From Benincasa hispida (taxonomy: Eukaryota; Streptophyta; Magnoliopsida; Cucurbitales; Cucurbitaceae), in the NCBI RefSeq assembly GCF_009727055.1, contig NC_052351.1, positions 58,447,643 through 58,511,642 of the forward strand: a stretch of DNA of 64,000 bases. Direction: 5' to 3'. Shown here in pieces: positions 44,171-54,709 of the stretch. The notes under the pieces were generated by a model. It saw only the letters and a list, made by a program, of their open reading frames with translations, had not been told where the DNA came from and did not search any database. Both the position numbers and the translations under genes were made by a program. Every line of letters starts with the position of its first letter. Position 1 is the stretch's first letter.

Positions 44171-44317
44171 GACAGGGGAGTTGAAGACATCTTTCTGCAA
44201 TAGCTTGTTAGACAATGAATAAGAGCATGACCACCTTAGAAATCAAGGCATTGCATTATTGTTAAGTCGAAATGCAGCTCTTTCAGTAATAGTGCATATA
44301 ATCTTATATGCCCAAAG
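44171..44317 (-). pseudogene. MULE cargo gene, exon 2
   Basis: 147 bases, exactly 49 codons, bounded on the minus strand by an AG acceptor (TTTTATAG before CTTTGGGCA) and a GTGAGT donor after CCTGTC. It reads LWAYKIICTITERAAFRLN, NNAMP, a TGA stop at 44243-44245 (probably a mutated CGA), then FLRWSCSYSLSNKLLQKDVF. The WAY...FLRW layout continues the DUF1985-like domain of exon 1. Apart from the one stop it is intact. Confidence 0.7.
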
Positions 44318-44399
44318 CTATAAAACCATTTTAGTTTATTAGAAAATAATGAGAATTCATTACACGTTTTATGATAAAGAAACATGTAAGAATTGATAC

Positions 44400-45116
44400 C
44401 TGGAACGCGTGAGAAAATTCGAGTAGATTGTACTTCAGAACGTAATTTTTATTTGTTTTCACCTTCTCCTCGTACGAGCTGACCTTGTCTTTTAATGCTT
44501 TTTTTAGACCATTAAAGGTTCTCTCCCATAAAGCATGTCCCCAATTTAAGTTGTTGAAGTATTTGAGGTCCTCCATGTCATCCAATAACGATTTATCAAT
44601 GCTACTTTTTGTCTTGTCTTTTCCTATCAACCTAAACTTATAATATACAAGACTAATTTTCATTGCATCGAAGTCATTTTTGAATTCTAATGCCTTATAA
44701 CATTCTTCAAACTTGGTGGAATGCACTTCTATCGTTAATAAATTATAGAAACACTTCAATTGTAGTGTTTCCATTACTTTAACACTACAAACTAGTGTAG
44801 TAGGTGATTGCCACAATCCCATCATCAATAGGAAATCCTCCTTCAAAAATTCAACAATCTTCCTATCCAAGTCAAAAGTCATAGAATCAAGCCTACTACT
44901 TTCCACTTCCCTAAATAAAATATGGTGGACTAGTGGGCTGTTGAAGACTATGTCCATATCCACAAATTTTTCAAACACAATCCTTATAAACATTTGAAGC
45001 TGCCTCTCTATAAGTTTCCCTTTGATTTTTATCTTATTTTCGATCCCAATATGAGATGATAGGCTCGTAGCCTGTCTAGGAAAACAATCATTTATAGCAA
45101 TCTTCAGATTAGCCAT
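44400..45116 (-). pseudogene. MULE cargo gene, exon 1: DUF1985-like domain
   Basis: 717 bases, 239 codons from ATG 45114-45116, uninterrupted, ending HAFQ at a GT donor (CAG followed by GTATCA on the minus strand). It contains FNSPLVHHILFRE, DRKIVEFLKEDFLLMMGLW, DFDAMKISLVYYKFRLIGKD, LLDDMEDLKYFNNLNWG and KYNLLEFSHAFQ, the layout I know from plant DUF1985 proteins found in transposons. Function is unknown. Relatives are often fused to Ulp1-like SUMO proteases, whose captured copies ride in Mutator-like elements. Exon 1 is open, but exon 2 has a stop, so the gene is probably dead or truncated. Confidence 0.75.
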
Positions 45117-45442
45117 TATAATTGCAGGTAAAAGAAAAAATGAAATTAGAGAAGAAAAGGAACAAAAAACACATTATATTGCATTATGTAAAAATCTCGT
45201 TTCAAACTCTTGCTCCTTCTTCTCGCTATCTCATCTCATCTCTCGTTCTTCCTATTGTTCTTCCTCTTCTTTCTTCCTCCCCCTTCTTCCTCTCTCCTTT
45301 CATTTCTTCCTAAATGCTAAACATAAGGATGATTATTTTTAAGATATGAAATGAAAATGAAAACCTAAACCACAATTTGTACCAGTGTTACCTTATCTTT
45401 TAGAGACATAGAAAGAAGCAACCACGTAGTTGATGGTGTTGT

Positions 45443-45961
45443 TGGCATTCAACGGTAATGATTTAATGGAACAAATTAGACGCATGCAAATTATCGAGTA
45501 GAAAAAGGCGCGAAAGTGAGAAACATAGAAATCTGAGGAAGAAGAAAGAAGATGAAGCGGGAATAATGAGGGAATCGGACTAAAAATTAAAATTTTAAAC
45601 ATTTGATTTCTGTCCAATGAAGATTGAGAGGAAGGCACAAGAGGAACGAGTCCGAAATGAGAGGAAAGCGTGAGAATCTATGTTGCGTGCATGCTAGGGA
45701 GCAATCTAATTAGTGGAAAGCACGAGAGGAAAGAGTCCAAAATGAGAGAAATGCGCGAGAATCTGGGATGCATTCAAGATATCAAGCAATTTGGGGTCTA
45801 AATGCACATTTCACATGCGGCTAACGTTATAGGAGGCCAATTTTCGAGTGTTTTTGAAAGGTGGGCCAAATTTTGAGTGGGCTTCAAAATTTGACCCATC
45901 CGTACACATTTACCAAATGAAATTTAGTCCAAGATTCAAATTTGCTCAAAAAGTAGCCTTC
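45443..45961 (-). repeat. Right terminal inverted repeat of the MULE
   Basis: Reverse complement of the left TIR with substitutions and indels. It has the same two sub-units around AGAGGAACGAGTCCGAAATG and AGAGGAAAGAGTCCAAAATG. It ends AAAAAGTAGCCTTC. Confidence 0.7.
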
Positions 45962-46954
45962 TGCTTACGTTAGTCACGTGTGAAAGTATCATCATATCCT
46001 TAGATCACATGCGAGGATTTGGCACTCAAATGAGTTCTTGCTTCTCGCTCATTCCTTTTGATCCTTATCAGATACAGCTACATCTTTTTTCTTCAATTTT
46101 TTTCTTTATTCATTCTTCCTCTCGCTTCTCGCTTCTACCTTTCGCTTCTCATTCTAGTTTCTCGCTCCTTTTTCTTGTTCCTCATCAAATGCAACTGCAA
46201 TTTTTTCTTTGATTTTTTTTTTCATTGTTCAGATTCTTCCTCTTACTTCTTCGTCTAGCTTCTTACTCTCGCTTCTCGTTGTAGCTTCTAACTTCTTCCT
46301 CTTGTTCCACATCAGACACAACTGTAATTAAAACTTAAGGAAAAAATTGTAGAACAAAGAAGAAGAAGAAAAGTGTAGGAAAAAAAAGAAAGAACAACAA
46401 CAACAACGCAAAAAAAAAAAAGGAAGAAAAAGAAGAAGAAATCGACACATAATCAACAAAGAGACAAATAGTTAGATGAAGAAATGCAAAAGGAAAAAAA
46501 GAATATGAAACGAAAAAGAAAAATAAGAAAAAAGAAAATACACAGAAAAATGGAAAAAAATAGCTACAAATGGAAGAAGGAAGAAAGGTTAAAGTGGTAA
46601 TTTCACAAGAAGATGACATCAACAGATGATCAAAATTCATTATTTTTAAATTTGGGGCTACTTTTCATCTATACAATTATTTGTTTAATGCTTTTATCTT
46701 CCACCATTTTAACCATATATTTGTGGATTATATATTTAATTTTCTTTGTATAAATTCATCATTAATTAGTTGATTTTTTTAAAACTTTTTTTTCATATTC
46801 ATTCTCTGCTAAATTACAAACTAGTTCCTAGAATTTCAGAAAAAGAAATTATATACTTTCTATATGTTAGAGTGTAGACCAATGTAATCAGTACTAACTA
46901 TGTCATGACATTACATAGTTAGACCATCACCAATTAAAGTAGAAACTGATCACC
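45962..46954. other. Strand-asymmetric pyrimidine/purine block and intergenic DNA
   Basis: About 46010-46320 is dominated by C/T on the plus strand (TTCTCGCTTCTCGCTTC). About 46330-46600 is dominated by A/G (GAAGAAGAAGAAAAG). No gene is seen. The long open frames here result from the biased composition. Confidence 0.5.
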
Positions 46955-48440
46955 TGCATTTTTAGACCGAATCCATGGTGATATATGTGAACCTATTAGC
47001 CAATTAAGTAGACATTTAGATATTTTATGGTATTAATAGATGGATCCAGTAGATGGCCACACGTGTGCTTATTATCAAGTAGAAATCTTGCATTTGCAAG
47101 ATTACTTGTTGAAATAATTAAGTTAAGAGCACAATTTCCTAATTATACAATTAAGACCATTCGTCTTGATAATGCTGGTGAACTTACATCCCAAGCTTTT
47201 GATAATTATTGTATGTCAATTGGCATAAATGTTGAATATTCTGTAGCTCATATTCATACACAAAATGGTTTAGCATAATCATTTATAAAACTTTTGCAAT
47301 TAATTGCAAGATCATTACTTATGAGAGCTAAGCTTCCTTCATCTGTATGAAGACATGCTATTTTGCATGCAACATCACTTGTACATATTAGAGTAGTAGC
47401 TTATCACAAGTACTCGCAATTGCAATTAGCTAATGGTCATAAGCCAAATATTTTCTATCTGAGAATTTTTTATAATTGATCCACCACAACACACTAAGAT
47501 GGGTCCTCAAAGGAGGTTAGGAATATATGTTGGATATGATTCCCCATCAATTAGTAAATATCTTGAACCACAGACACGTGATGTATTTACTACATGATTT
47601 GCTGATTGTCATTTTAATGAGACAAATTTTTCAACATTAGAGGGAGAAATTAAGAAATTGGAAAAAGGAATTACATGGATTGCATCATCATTTTCTCATT
47701 TAGATCCCCGTACAAATAAATGTGAACTTGAAGTTCAAAAAATGATTCATTTGCAAAATATTGAAAATTAATTACTAGATGCATTTATAGATGCAAAGAA
47801 AGTAACTAAGTCACATATACCAACTACAAATGTTTCATAAAAAATTTATATCCCAACACAACAAGTTATCACGAATGAGTCTGGAACACGCTAGAAGCGT
47901 GGTAGACTGATGAGTTCCAAAGATAAAAATCCTCGAATACGAAAAATAATTAATATTAAAAAAAACTTGGTTGAGGATGTAAATACCCATGGAGAAATCA
48001 TCGACATGACTAGTGAGGAAGGTGAAATACCTAAAGATAATGATGAGATTTCAATAAACTATGTCATGATAGGAAAAAGATGGAATCAAACTAATATAGT
48101 TATTGACAACATTTTTGTGTATAATGTTGCTCTTGATATTATATTTGAAAATGAGGACCCTGAACCAAAATCTATTGAAGAATGTCGATATAGAAAAGAT
48201 TGGCTTCAGTGGAAAGAAACAATCAAGGCAGAATTAAACTCATTTCAAAACGACAAGTTTTTGGACTAGTAGTCTTAACACTAGAAGGTGTTAAACTTGT
48301 GGGATACAAATGAGTATTTGTGAGAAAAAGAAATGAAAATAATGAGGTCAGAAGATATAAAGCAAGGCTAGTTGCCCAAGGTTTTTCACAAAGACCTGGT
48401 ATTGATTATGAAGAGACATATTCTGTAGTGGTGGATGCAA
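46955..48440 (+). pseudogene. Copia remnant: integrase and RT N-terminal part
   Basis: In broken frames: IHGDI near 46972, MVLIDGSSRWPHVCLLSSRN (47027), IKTIRLDNAGELTSQAFDNY (acidic integrase residue kept), VAHIHTQNGLA, then a stop where the family has the catalytic glutamate. After it come LIARSLLMRAKLP, LGIYVGYDSPS and a long linker (47910-48250). The RT start (WKETIKAEL, then a [20 protein letters not shown] equivalent in shifted frames) runs to about 48430. It has numerous stops, several from CGA/CAA/TGG-type changes. Confidence 0.83.
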
Positions 48441-49510
48441 TTACACTAAGATATTAATTGGTCTAATTGTGTATGAGAGTCTGGATATGCATCTTATGGA
48501 TGTAGTCACAACATATTTATATGGTTCTCTTGATAATGATATTTATATGAGAATCCCAGAAGGATTTAAGATTCCTGAAACATATAAATCAAATTCCCCA
48601 GAATTGTATTCAATAAAATTACAGCAATCACCATATGGATTCAAACAATCAGGACAGATGTAGTACAATCGCCTGAGTGGATATTTATTGAAAGAATGAT
48701 ATCAAAATAATCCAATATATTCGTGTATTTTTATAAAGAAATCAAAATCAGGAGTTGCTATCATAAATGCATATGTTGATCACTTGAATATAATTGGAAC
48801 TCCTAAAGAGCTTTCAACGGCAATAGATTATCTTAAGAAAGAATTTGAGATGAAAGATCTTGGAAAAACAAAATTTTGCCTTAAGGTTTGCAAATTGAGC
48901 ATTTAGTAGATTGAATATTTATTCATCAATCAACTTATACAGAAAAAATTTTGAAAAGATTTTATATAGACAAAGCACATCCATTAAATATTCCAATGGA
49001 AGTCCACTGATTGGATATAAAGAAAGATATATTTCGATCCCGAGATGATAATGAAGAAATTCTTGGTCCTGAAGTACCATATATTAGTGCAATTAGTACA
49101 CTTATGTATCTTGCTAATAATATAAGACCAAATATTACATTTTCAATAAATTTATTAGCTAGATATAGTTCTTCTCTTACAAAAAGACATTAGAATAGAA
49201 TTAAGCATATACTCCATTATCTCTGAGGAACAATCGATATGGGCTTGTTTTATTCAAATAAATCAAATTTTGACCTAGTTGGTTATATAGATTCTGGATA
49301 TTTATCTGATCCATACAAAACTATATCTTAAACAGGTTATCTGTTCACATGTGGAGGAACTGCTATATCATGGCGATCGGTGAAACAGACCATAATGACC
49401 ACCTCCTCAAATCATGCTGAAATTCTGGCAATTCATGAGGTTAATTGAGAATGTGGTGAGTTATTGATCTTAGCCATATACAGCTTAAGTGATGTTTTCA
49501 TGACGGGGAA
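48441..49510 (+). pseudogene. Copia remnant: RT C-terminal part and RNase H
   Basis: Landmarks are LDMHLMDVVTTYLYGSLDND, IKLQQSPYGFKQSGQM, then AYVDHLNIIG at about 48768-48797, where the catalytic Y-V-D-D has become Y-V-D-H. These are followed by EFEMKDLGKTKFC, ISTLMYLANNIRPNITFSIN, GYIDSGYLSD and HAEILAIHE. The order is intact, but multiple stops and the lost second catalytic aspartate make it non-functional. Confidence 0.85.
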
Positions 49511-49640
49511 TAAATATATTGTATTCTTTTAGGAATATATGAAATATGGACTCTTTTTCCTTCACTAGGGTTTTTCCCATTAGGTTTTTCTTAGTAAGGT
49601 TTTAACGAGACATATTTCATATATATATATATATGGGCAT

Positions 49641-49651
49641 TTAAGGAAGAG
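49641..49651 (+). promoter_or_regulatory. Degraded polypurine tract
   Basis: TTAAGGAAGAG, directly before the 3' LTR. It takes the place of an AAGGGGGAG-type tract that primes plus-strand DNA synthesis in copia elements. Confidence 0.5.
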
Positions 49652-50006
49652 TATTATAAATATTATAAAAATAAATAGATGTCCATTGCTTAGTGTACTA
49701 ACAACGATGTGTCAATCTTTATGTTGTCCATATGTCTTGTAGTTATTCATGCTTAATATCCATGTAAGACCACATCTTATTTGCCACGTTACTTATAAAT
49801 AGTGACATTTTGTGGATCTTAAAATCACACATTTGTGAGAAATCCACTTCAAATTTTCACTAAATTTTCATAATTTTAGTTATTTTATTTTATTATTATA
49901 TTTATTTACTTATTTATTTATTATTATATTTATATTATTATATTATATTTTTCTCTATATCCGTTGTACTCCATTCTGCTCATCAATTTCACATCAATTT
50001 CTAACA
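49652..50006 (+). mobile_element. 3' LTR of the plus-strand copia (355 bp)
   Basis: It begins TATTATAAATATT (a TGTTATAAATA-type start with G-to-A change) right after the polypurine tract and ends TTTCTAACA. A TATAAATA box lies at 49794-49801 and the last 100 bases are T/A-rich. The upstream CACTAGGGTTTTTCCCATTAGG block (49574-49600) is the usual 3' untranslated segment of this copia lineage. The 5' half and 5' LTR of the element are absent. Confidence 0.7.
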
Positions 50007-50256
50007 TATTTGATGGGACAATTTTTAGATCTTAATTACACCACAAGTATTTATATTTATTAACATGTATACATGTAGTCATATTACAAATACTTAAATT
50101 TTCAAAGTTTGAACGAGCAATGCCAATAACACTTATTTTTAATGATCCTCGCTAATCTAATTGGATGGATAAATAAGTATTGCACGATTTTTTTCAAGCA
50201 AACGACTCGTCGGTCCATAGGAATGGAACTTCCTTGGGAGAAAAAATTTAAGATCC

Positions 50257-50543
50257 GTTTCGTAATTATTTCTTTTTTTTTTTTTTTTTTCTAAATTAAG
50301 TAATTTTTTTAATTTTACAATAATTTTTTTATCAAGTATAATAGTAAAATTCTTAGTCAAATTTCAAAAACAAAAATACGTTTTTAAAAACTACTTTTTC
50401 CGGTTTTCAAATTTTGACTTGATTTTTTTAAACTATCGATAAAAAGTAAATAACCACGGAAGAAATTTGGAAGTGGAAATAATGTCTATAGATTTATTTT
50501 TTAAAATAAAAACAGAAAACCAAACGATTATAATCAAACGACC
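50257..50543 (-). mobile_element. MITE, copy 3 (reverse orientation)
   Basis: The reverse complement shows the same block order as 20473-20768 (TTTGGTTTTCTGTTTTTATTT, then TAGACATTATTTCC, TTTTTATCGATAG, TTTTTAAAAACG, TTTGACTAAGAA). It has no coding capacity. Confidence 0.55.
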
Positions 50544-50909
50544 CTACATAAATGCATTTTTATGAGGTTAGATTCACATTTTCTAACAAGATTCATATAT
50601 AACTCCGACCATATTTCAAATAGGATTTCATCGATGCATTATGTTACCAAAGAGGATAATATATTATAAGAAAGGTAATTCAATTCAAATGGTAACCGTC
50701 CCTATTTTTCAATACACCAATTAAAACAATAACATATAACATAATTTTTATAAACTTTTACAACTTACACAAACCAGCAGAAGCAAATTATTACAAACAA
50801 TTTCTATGTCAAATAATCAAATATTTCTAAAACATATCAAGCCTTTTGAAATTCAATCTCTTTCAAAACTTTCATAAATAAAAATGTAAATCATTTCAAA
50901 ACTTTTGAT
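50544..50909. other. AT-rich intergenic DNA, nothing recognised
   Basis: No gene, LTR end or repeat pair is seen. Confidence 0.5.
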
Positions 50910-51520
50910 ATGGACAAGACCTTCAAACTATCTTCACAATGGTATGATATTGTCCACCTTTGACATAAACCTTCATGATTTTGTTTTTGGTTTCACCCCA
51001 AAAGGCCTCATACCAATGAAGATAGTCATTCTCACTTATATACTCACGATTCTCCTCTTATCTAACCAATGTGGGACTTTGGTCGCATTCTCAACAATCC
51101 TCCCTTCGAACAGAGGACCACCGAGCCTCCCCTCAAACAGTCATCCATCCGTCTAACTCATATCTAGGCTAACTCCTTTTCACCCGAGCATACCGCCGAT
51201 CCAATAGAGTTCAACCACGGATCACGCCATGACTACTTCCAAGGCTCCAATATACATCTTTTTTCGGCACCGAGGATTCTATCGAGCATGGTTAATTCAG
51301 GAGCATGGCTCTGATACCACTTGGTAAGGACAAGACTCTCAAACTATCTTCACAATGGTATGATATTGTCCATTTTGGGCATAAACCCTCGTGACTTTAT
51401 TTTTTGTTTCACCCCAAAATACCTCATACTAATGAAGATAGTCATCCTCACTTATATACCTATGATCCTCCTCTAATCTAACCAATGTAGAACTTTGGTC
51501 GTATTTCCAACAATTTTCTT
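50910..51520 (-). repeat. Tandem copies of the copia X LTR outer module
   Basis: 50910-51323 and 51324-51520 (second copy partial) both match the first 0.41 kb of the copia X LTRs at 29340-29757 and 36587-37003 (CAATGGTATGATATTGTCCA, ATAAACC, CACCCCAAAA). The first copy ends in GGCTCTGATACCACTT, the primer-site complement, at 51307-51321, and the second begins straight after. The inner LTR part (TGAGAGTTTTGAACC onward) is absent. Confidence 0.75.
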
Positions 51521-52554
51521 TCAAAACATTGTATTGTTGAAATTATTGTAGTGAAAAGTTATTTATTAAATAAAAAAGAAACCAAGGAAAAGAAAAAATA
51601 ATCATGATTTTGTTCGGTGGCACATGAAGAGAGTAAGGGAAAGGTGAGATGGAGGTATGGGAAATCCATAGAGTTGGAAAAAAAAAAAAAAAAAAAAAAA
51701 AGCTTGAAGCCGACATGCCGACATGTCGACACTCGGCGGGTGTGGGTGATGCTGTTATCGACTTTTTTTGTGCATGTTGATGTTTAATGTTTTATTATAA
51801 TATCAACTTATGAACACAAATGGTCGGATCTTTATTTTTAAGGTTTCGTTTCCTTGTTGGTTTTTGAATTTCCCTGTAAGGTATAGGTTGCGTTTGGTGT
51901 GATGGTACATCTGTATTTGATTCTATTCAAATATTTAGGGATTAAATAAGTGTTTTTTTTTAAAAAAGTATTTTGCTTATTTAAAACGACAGTTATGTGT
52001 TTCGTTACATATTCTCAAAAGTATATTTATATGTTTAAGTTTATTTGGTTTGCTCAATAATAAAAATGTATCTACTAGTATCATATTATTATAAATTAAA
52101 TGATAACTTTCTTTCAATTGAAATTGAAAAATAGCAGATTTTGAACACTACGAATTAATAACTTCAAATTTGAGTGTGTGGTTGGTGGAGTTGGTCACTG
52201 GTAGTAGTAGTTGGTTGTTGGTCCCAGTCTCCAATCACATGCTAACGAATATCGGTATCGGTCTAAGTCTTAGATTAGCAATCAGAATTAGGGACTAGAA
52301 CTTGAGAAATCCATCGTTTGAAGTGGTCGCTAGTCCTTAGTTGTATGGCTAGCGGTCTGCGGTCATATGCCTATCCGGAATGAAATGAACCCTCTTATAC
52401 TTTCCAAAATGATACCGTAAATATTTTATAATAATGATAAAATTGTAGGTATCAAAATTCATCATATTATATGATTGTTTCTTATGGAAAAAAACAAAAT
52501 ATATGAAACTAAGAAAATGTTACCAAGTAACTATATAACAGAGATAGTTTATTT
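51521..52554. other. Intergenic DNA with a 24-base A-run
   Basis: 51678-51701 is uninterrupted A. A short GC-richer segment follows (GCCGACATGCCGACATGTCGAC). Around 52180-52370, repeated GGTCGCTAG/TTGGTGG-like words appear; they could be subterminal sequence of the adjacent hAT element, but I cannot show it. Confidence 0.4.
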
Positions 52555-53447
52555 AAAAAATGTCATCCTCTGAACATTCTATCAAGCAAACTCGTCAACA
52601 ACTCTTTATAGTCAATTCTCTCTAAAATATTATTTTCAATCGCTATAAATGCTAACGCATTAAGACTTTCGTGTGACGTTATAGACTGCCCTCAATAACT
52701 TCAATTTCGAAAAGGTTCTTTTGAAGGATGCAACTATCACAGGAATAGTCAACAAAATTCCATATGCGATAATAACATTAGGAAAAATATTGCCTTTCAC
52801 AAAGCTCAAAATAACCAATGGCCCCATTTTTTGGCTAGGCAAGAACTCTCTAAGTACAATTCCATCAATATCTAATTTTTCATTATTCTTAAGAGCAGAC
52901 TCAAAATAAGTACAATAAGATAACAAACTTGCATAATCTAGCGACTACAATTCATGAGAAGTAAACAAAAAGCCTTTTTTTCCCCATATTCTTTGTCAAT
53001 AGGTTGATCAACAATATATATGAAATAATTAACTCTAAAGGACTCCTCTAGAGATTTTGGAACCATATTTGTGGTGTTATCTGAATTCTTATAAAAAGGT
53101 TTCCCTTTCATTTCATGCCTTCGGGGAAAAATGAGAACAATATTAATTTTCATGGCAATATCTTTAACAACATTCAAAGAATTCTTAAAGCCAATTTTTC
53201 TATATTGGTAAAAAAACAAAAAAAAAGATATCAATCCTTTATTTTTTTCAATAGTAGCATTTGATAAGAATATCATTCGATTGTAAGTGTTTACTAATTA
53301 ACCACGTTAACCCTACATAATATATCAAACCAAATAATAATATCCACCAAAAATTCATAATCACCAAGCTCATTTGTTGCTAAAGCTTTAGTTTTACTAT
53401 GCGCTTTGAAATCATTATCACTAATTTCGGTCGCTTGAAGTAGTTAT
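52555..53447 (-). pseudogene. hAT transposase remnant (ZMYM1/TTF-type), C-terminal half
   Basis: On the minus strand, from 53445 downward: NDFKAHSKTKALATNELGDY and EFLVDIIIWFDILCRVNVVN, then stops, KNKGLISFFLFFYQYRKIGF, the EESFRVNYFIYIVDQPID block, LDIDGIVLREF, IAYGILLTIPVIVASFKRTF and SKLKLLRAVY. After a one-base frameshift near 52680 comes HESLNALAFIAIENN. The last part is the conserved C-terminal dimerisation region of hAT transposases. The N-terminal zinc finger is missing because a gypsy LTR starts at 53448. It is clearly non-functional. Confidence 0.82.
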
Positions 53448-54276
53448 TGATATCATGAAATGCATGTTTTTGGACCTCTATTTGTATATTTTTACTTGAA
53501 AAAATAGATTTTCGCATGTTCTTTCCCCTAAATTTAGTCTTAATTAGTTAAAATGAGTTTATAGGGTTTGGTTGAACTTAAAAGATGTTCTTCCTAGGAG
53601 TTTAACAATGTGGATGCCCTAGGGTTGTCATGGCTCAAGTAATATAGCACACCATATCACTTTGTTTTACACATTCTCTTTGTTTAGTTAAAAAGATAAA
53701 ATTGATAAGTTAAACTGGCTACTTAATTTACCGATCTAGCGGAGCTTAATGCTGAGAAGGTTAGGGTGTAAGTGGATGTTACAAAGGGATCAAGCTATAA
53801 ATAGGACTATCACATTGCCTTAGAAATAAGAGGTACAATAGGATAAAGAAACTGAACTTGAATTAATCTAAGATCCAGCTAATCATCGTAACATTACATT
53901 AGCTACTTAACCTCCTAAAGGAACTTAACACAAGACCGAATGGGAGTAGATTTCTTTCCATGTGTAACTTACTATCCTGATATGATGCGGTCACATCATT
54001 TAAGGCATGACACCCGAAAGTTGAAACATTATTTATTCCTATTCGATTATCATTGTTTATTGTTTTAAGCTTTTCCCTCACTATCATAATATAAACTTTT
54101 CATTGGTTATCTTGGTTTCATTGGTTCATAATCATAATCAACTAAAAGAAATCAATATAGTCCTGTGGGATTCGACACTTGGAATACTCCAAGTTTATTA
54201 CTTCATCGATAGTGCATGCTTGCACTTAGACCTCAATTATCCATAACGTTTTGCCATTCATACCTTTGATCGATCA
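53448..54276 (+). mobile_element. Gypsy (Athila-like) 5' LTR
   Basis: Starts TGATATCATGAAATGCATG at 53448, exactly where the hAT coding homology stops, and ends GATCGATCA at 54276. A TATAAATA box lies at 53796-53803, and 'GTGGGATTCGACACTTGG' sits in the U5 region as in other Athila/Tat LTRs. The 829-bp length is plausible. No second LTR is in the window. Confidence 0.62.
53796..53803 (+). promoter_or_regulatory. TATA box of the gypsy LTR
   Basis: TATAAATA, about 350 bases into the LTR, a normal U3 promoter position. Confidence 0.5.
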
Positions 54277-54306
54277 AGTTTTTGGTAGGGTTGCCGACGA
54301 CTAGCG
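54277..54306 (+). promoter_or_regulatory. Gypsy primer-binding region (mutated)
   Basis: AGTTTTTGGTAGGGTTGCCG stands where Athila-type elements carry TTTGGCGCCGTTGCCGGGGA. The spacing to the LTR end is right, but several positions have changed, so priming is probably lost. Confidence 0.55.
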
Positions 54307-54412
54307 AAAGTTTTAGTTTATCGTTAACTGTGACCCATTAATGAGACCGCACTGACTCTATTTAAGGAAAAAATTAACTCCTTTTGTTGCTGATTATTTT
54401 GCAATGAGGGGT

Positions 54413-54709
54413 TGATGGATGAGAATAATGCCTTACCTTTTTTAACCAGATCCTGAAATAGAAAGGACCTTTCGTCGACAGAGACAAGAAAAAAGGTGAA
54501 CGCGTCAAGAGTATTAGGAGTTGAGCGCACAAGAAAGTTTTGCTAAAGCCACATTTGTGCAACAAATTCAAATGGACCACCCACTTGGAGATGATCCTCT
54601 GATTCCACCCATGACTAGGGTACAACAGAATGGCGACCAACATCCATCACAACAACTCAACCTCCAAATTCCTATTTGAAAGAGTTAAACAACATGAACC
54701 AAAAGTATC
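54413..54709 (+). pseudogene. Gypsy gag, N-terminal part
   Basis: It reads DPEIERTFRRQRQEKR and, after stops, AQESFAKATFVQQIQMDHPL followed by PLIPPMTRVQQNGDQHPSQQ. DPEIERTxRR is a hallmark near the start of Athila-like gag. The frame is cut at GTATC (54705-54709) by the minus-strand copia, and gag resumes at 60800. Confidence 0.7.

Larger units (their letters stand above)
42235..45961 (-). mobile_element. Mutator-like element with long TIRs and a DUF1985-type gene
   Basis: The two ends are long inverted repeats: left about 42235-42703, right about 45443-45961 (reverse complement). They share GAAAGGC/GAAGGC termini, the GGATGGGTCAAATTTTGAAG block, TCATTTTGGACT, and the CTTCCTCTCATTCTTCATCGGACAGAAATC region. 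Inside on the minus strand is a spliced gene with a DUF1985-like domain, a type of cargo often carried by Mutator-like elements (KI-MULEs with Ulp1-type genes). No transposase is present, so it is non-autonomous. I could not find a convincing 9-bp target duplication. Confidence 0.7.

Noticed and set aside
44243..44245. Treating the TGA in exon 2 as recoded or spliced out
   Set aside because: The exon boundaries give exactly 49 codons in phase 0 and the stop is where CGA would be expected. A simple point mutation is the better reading.
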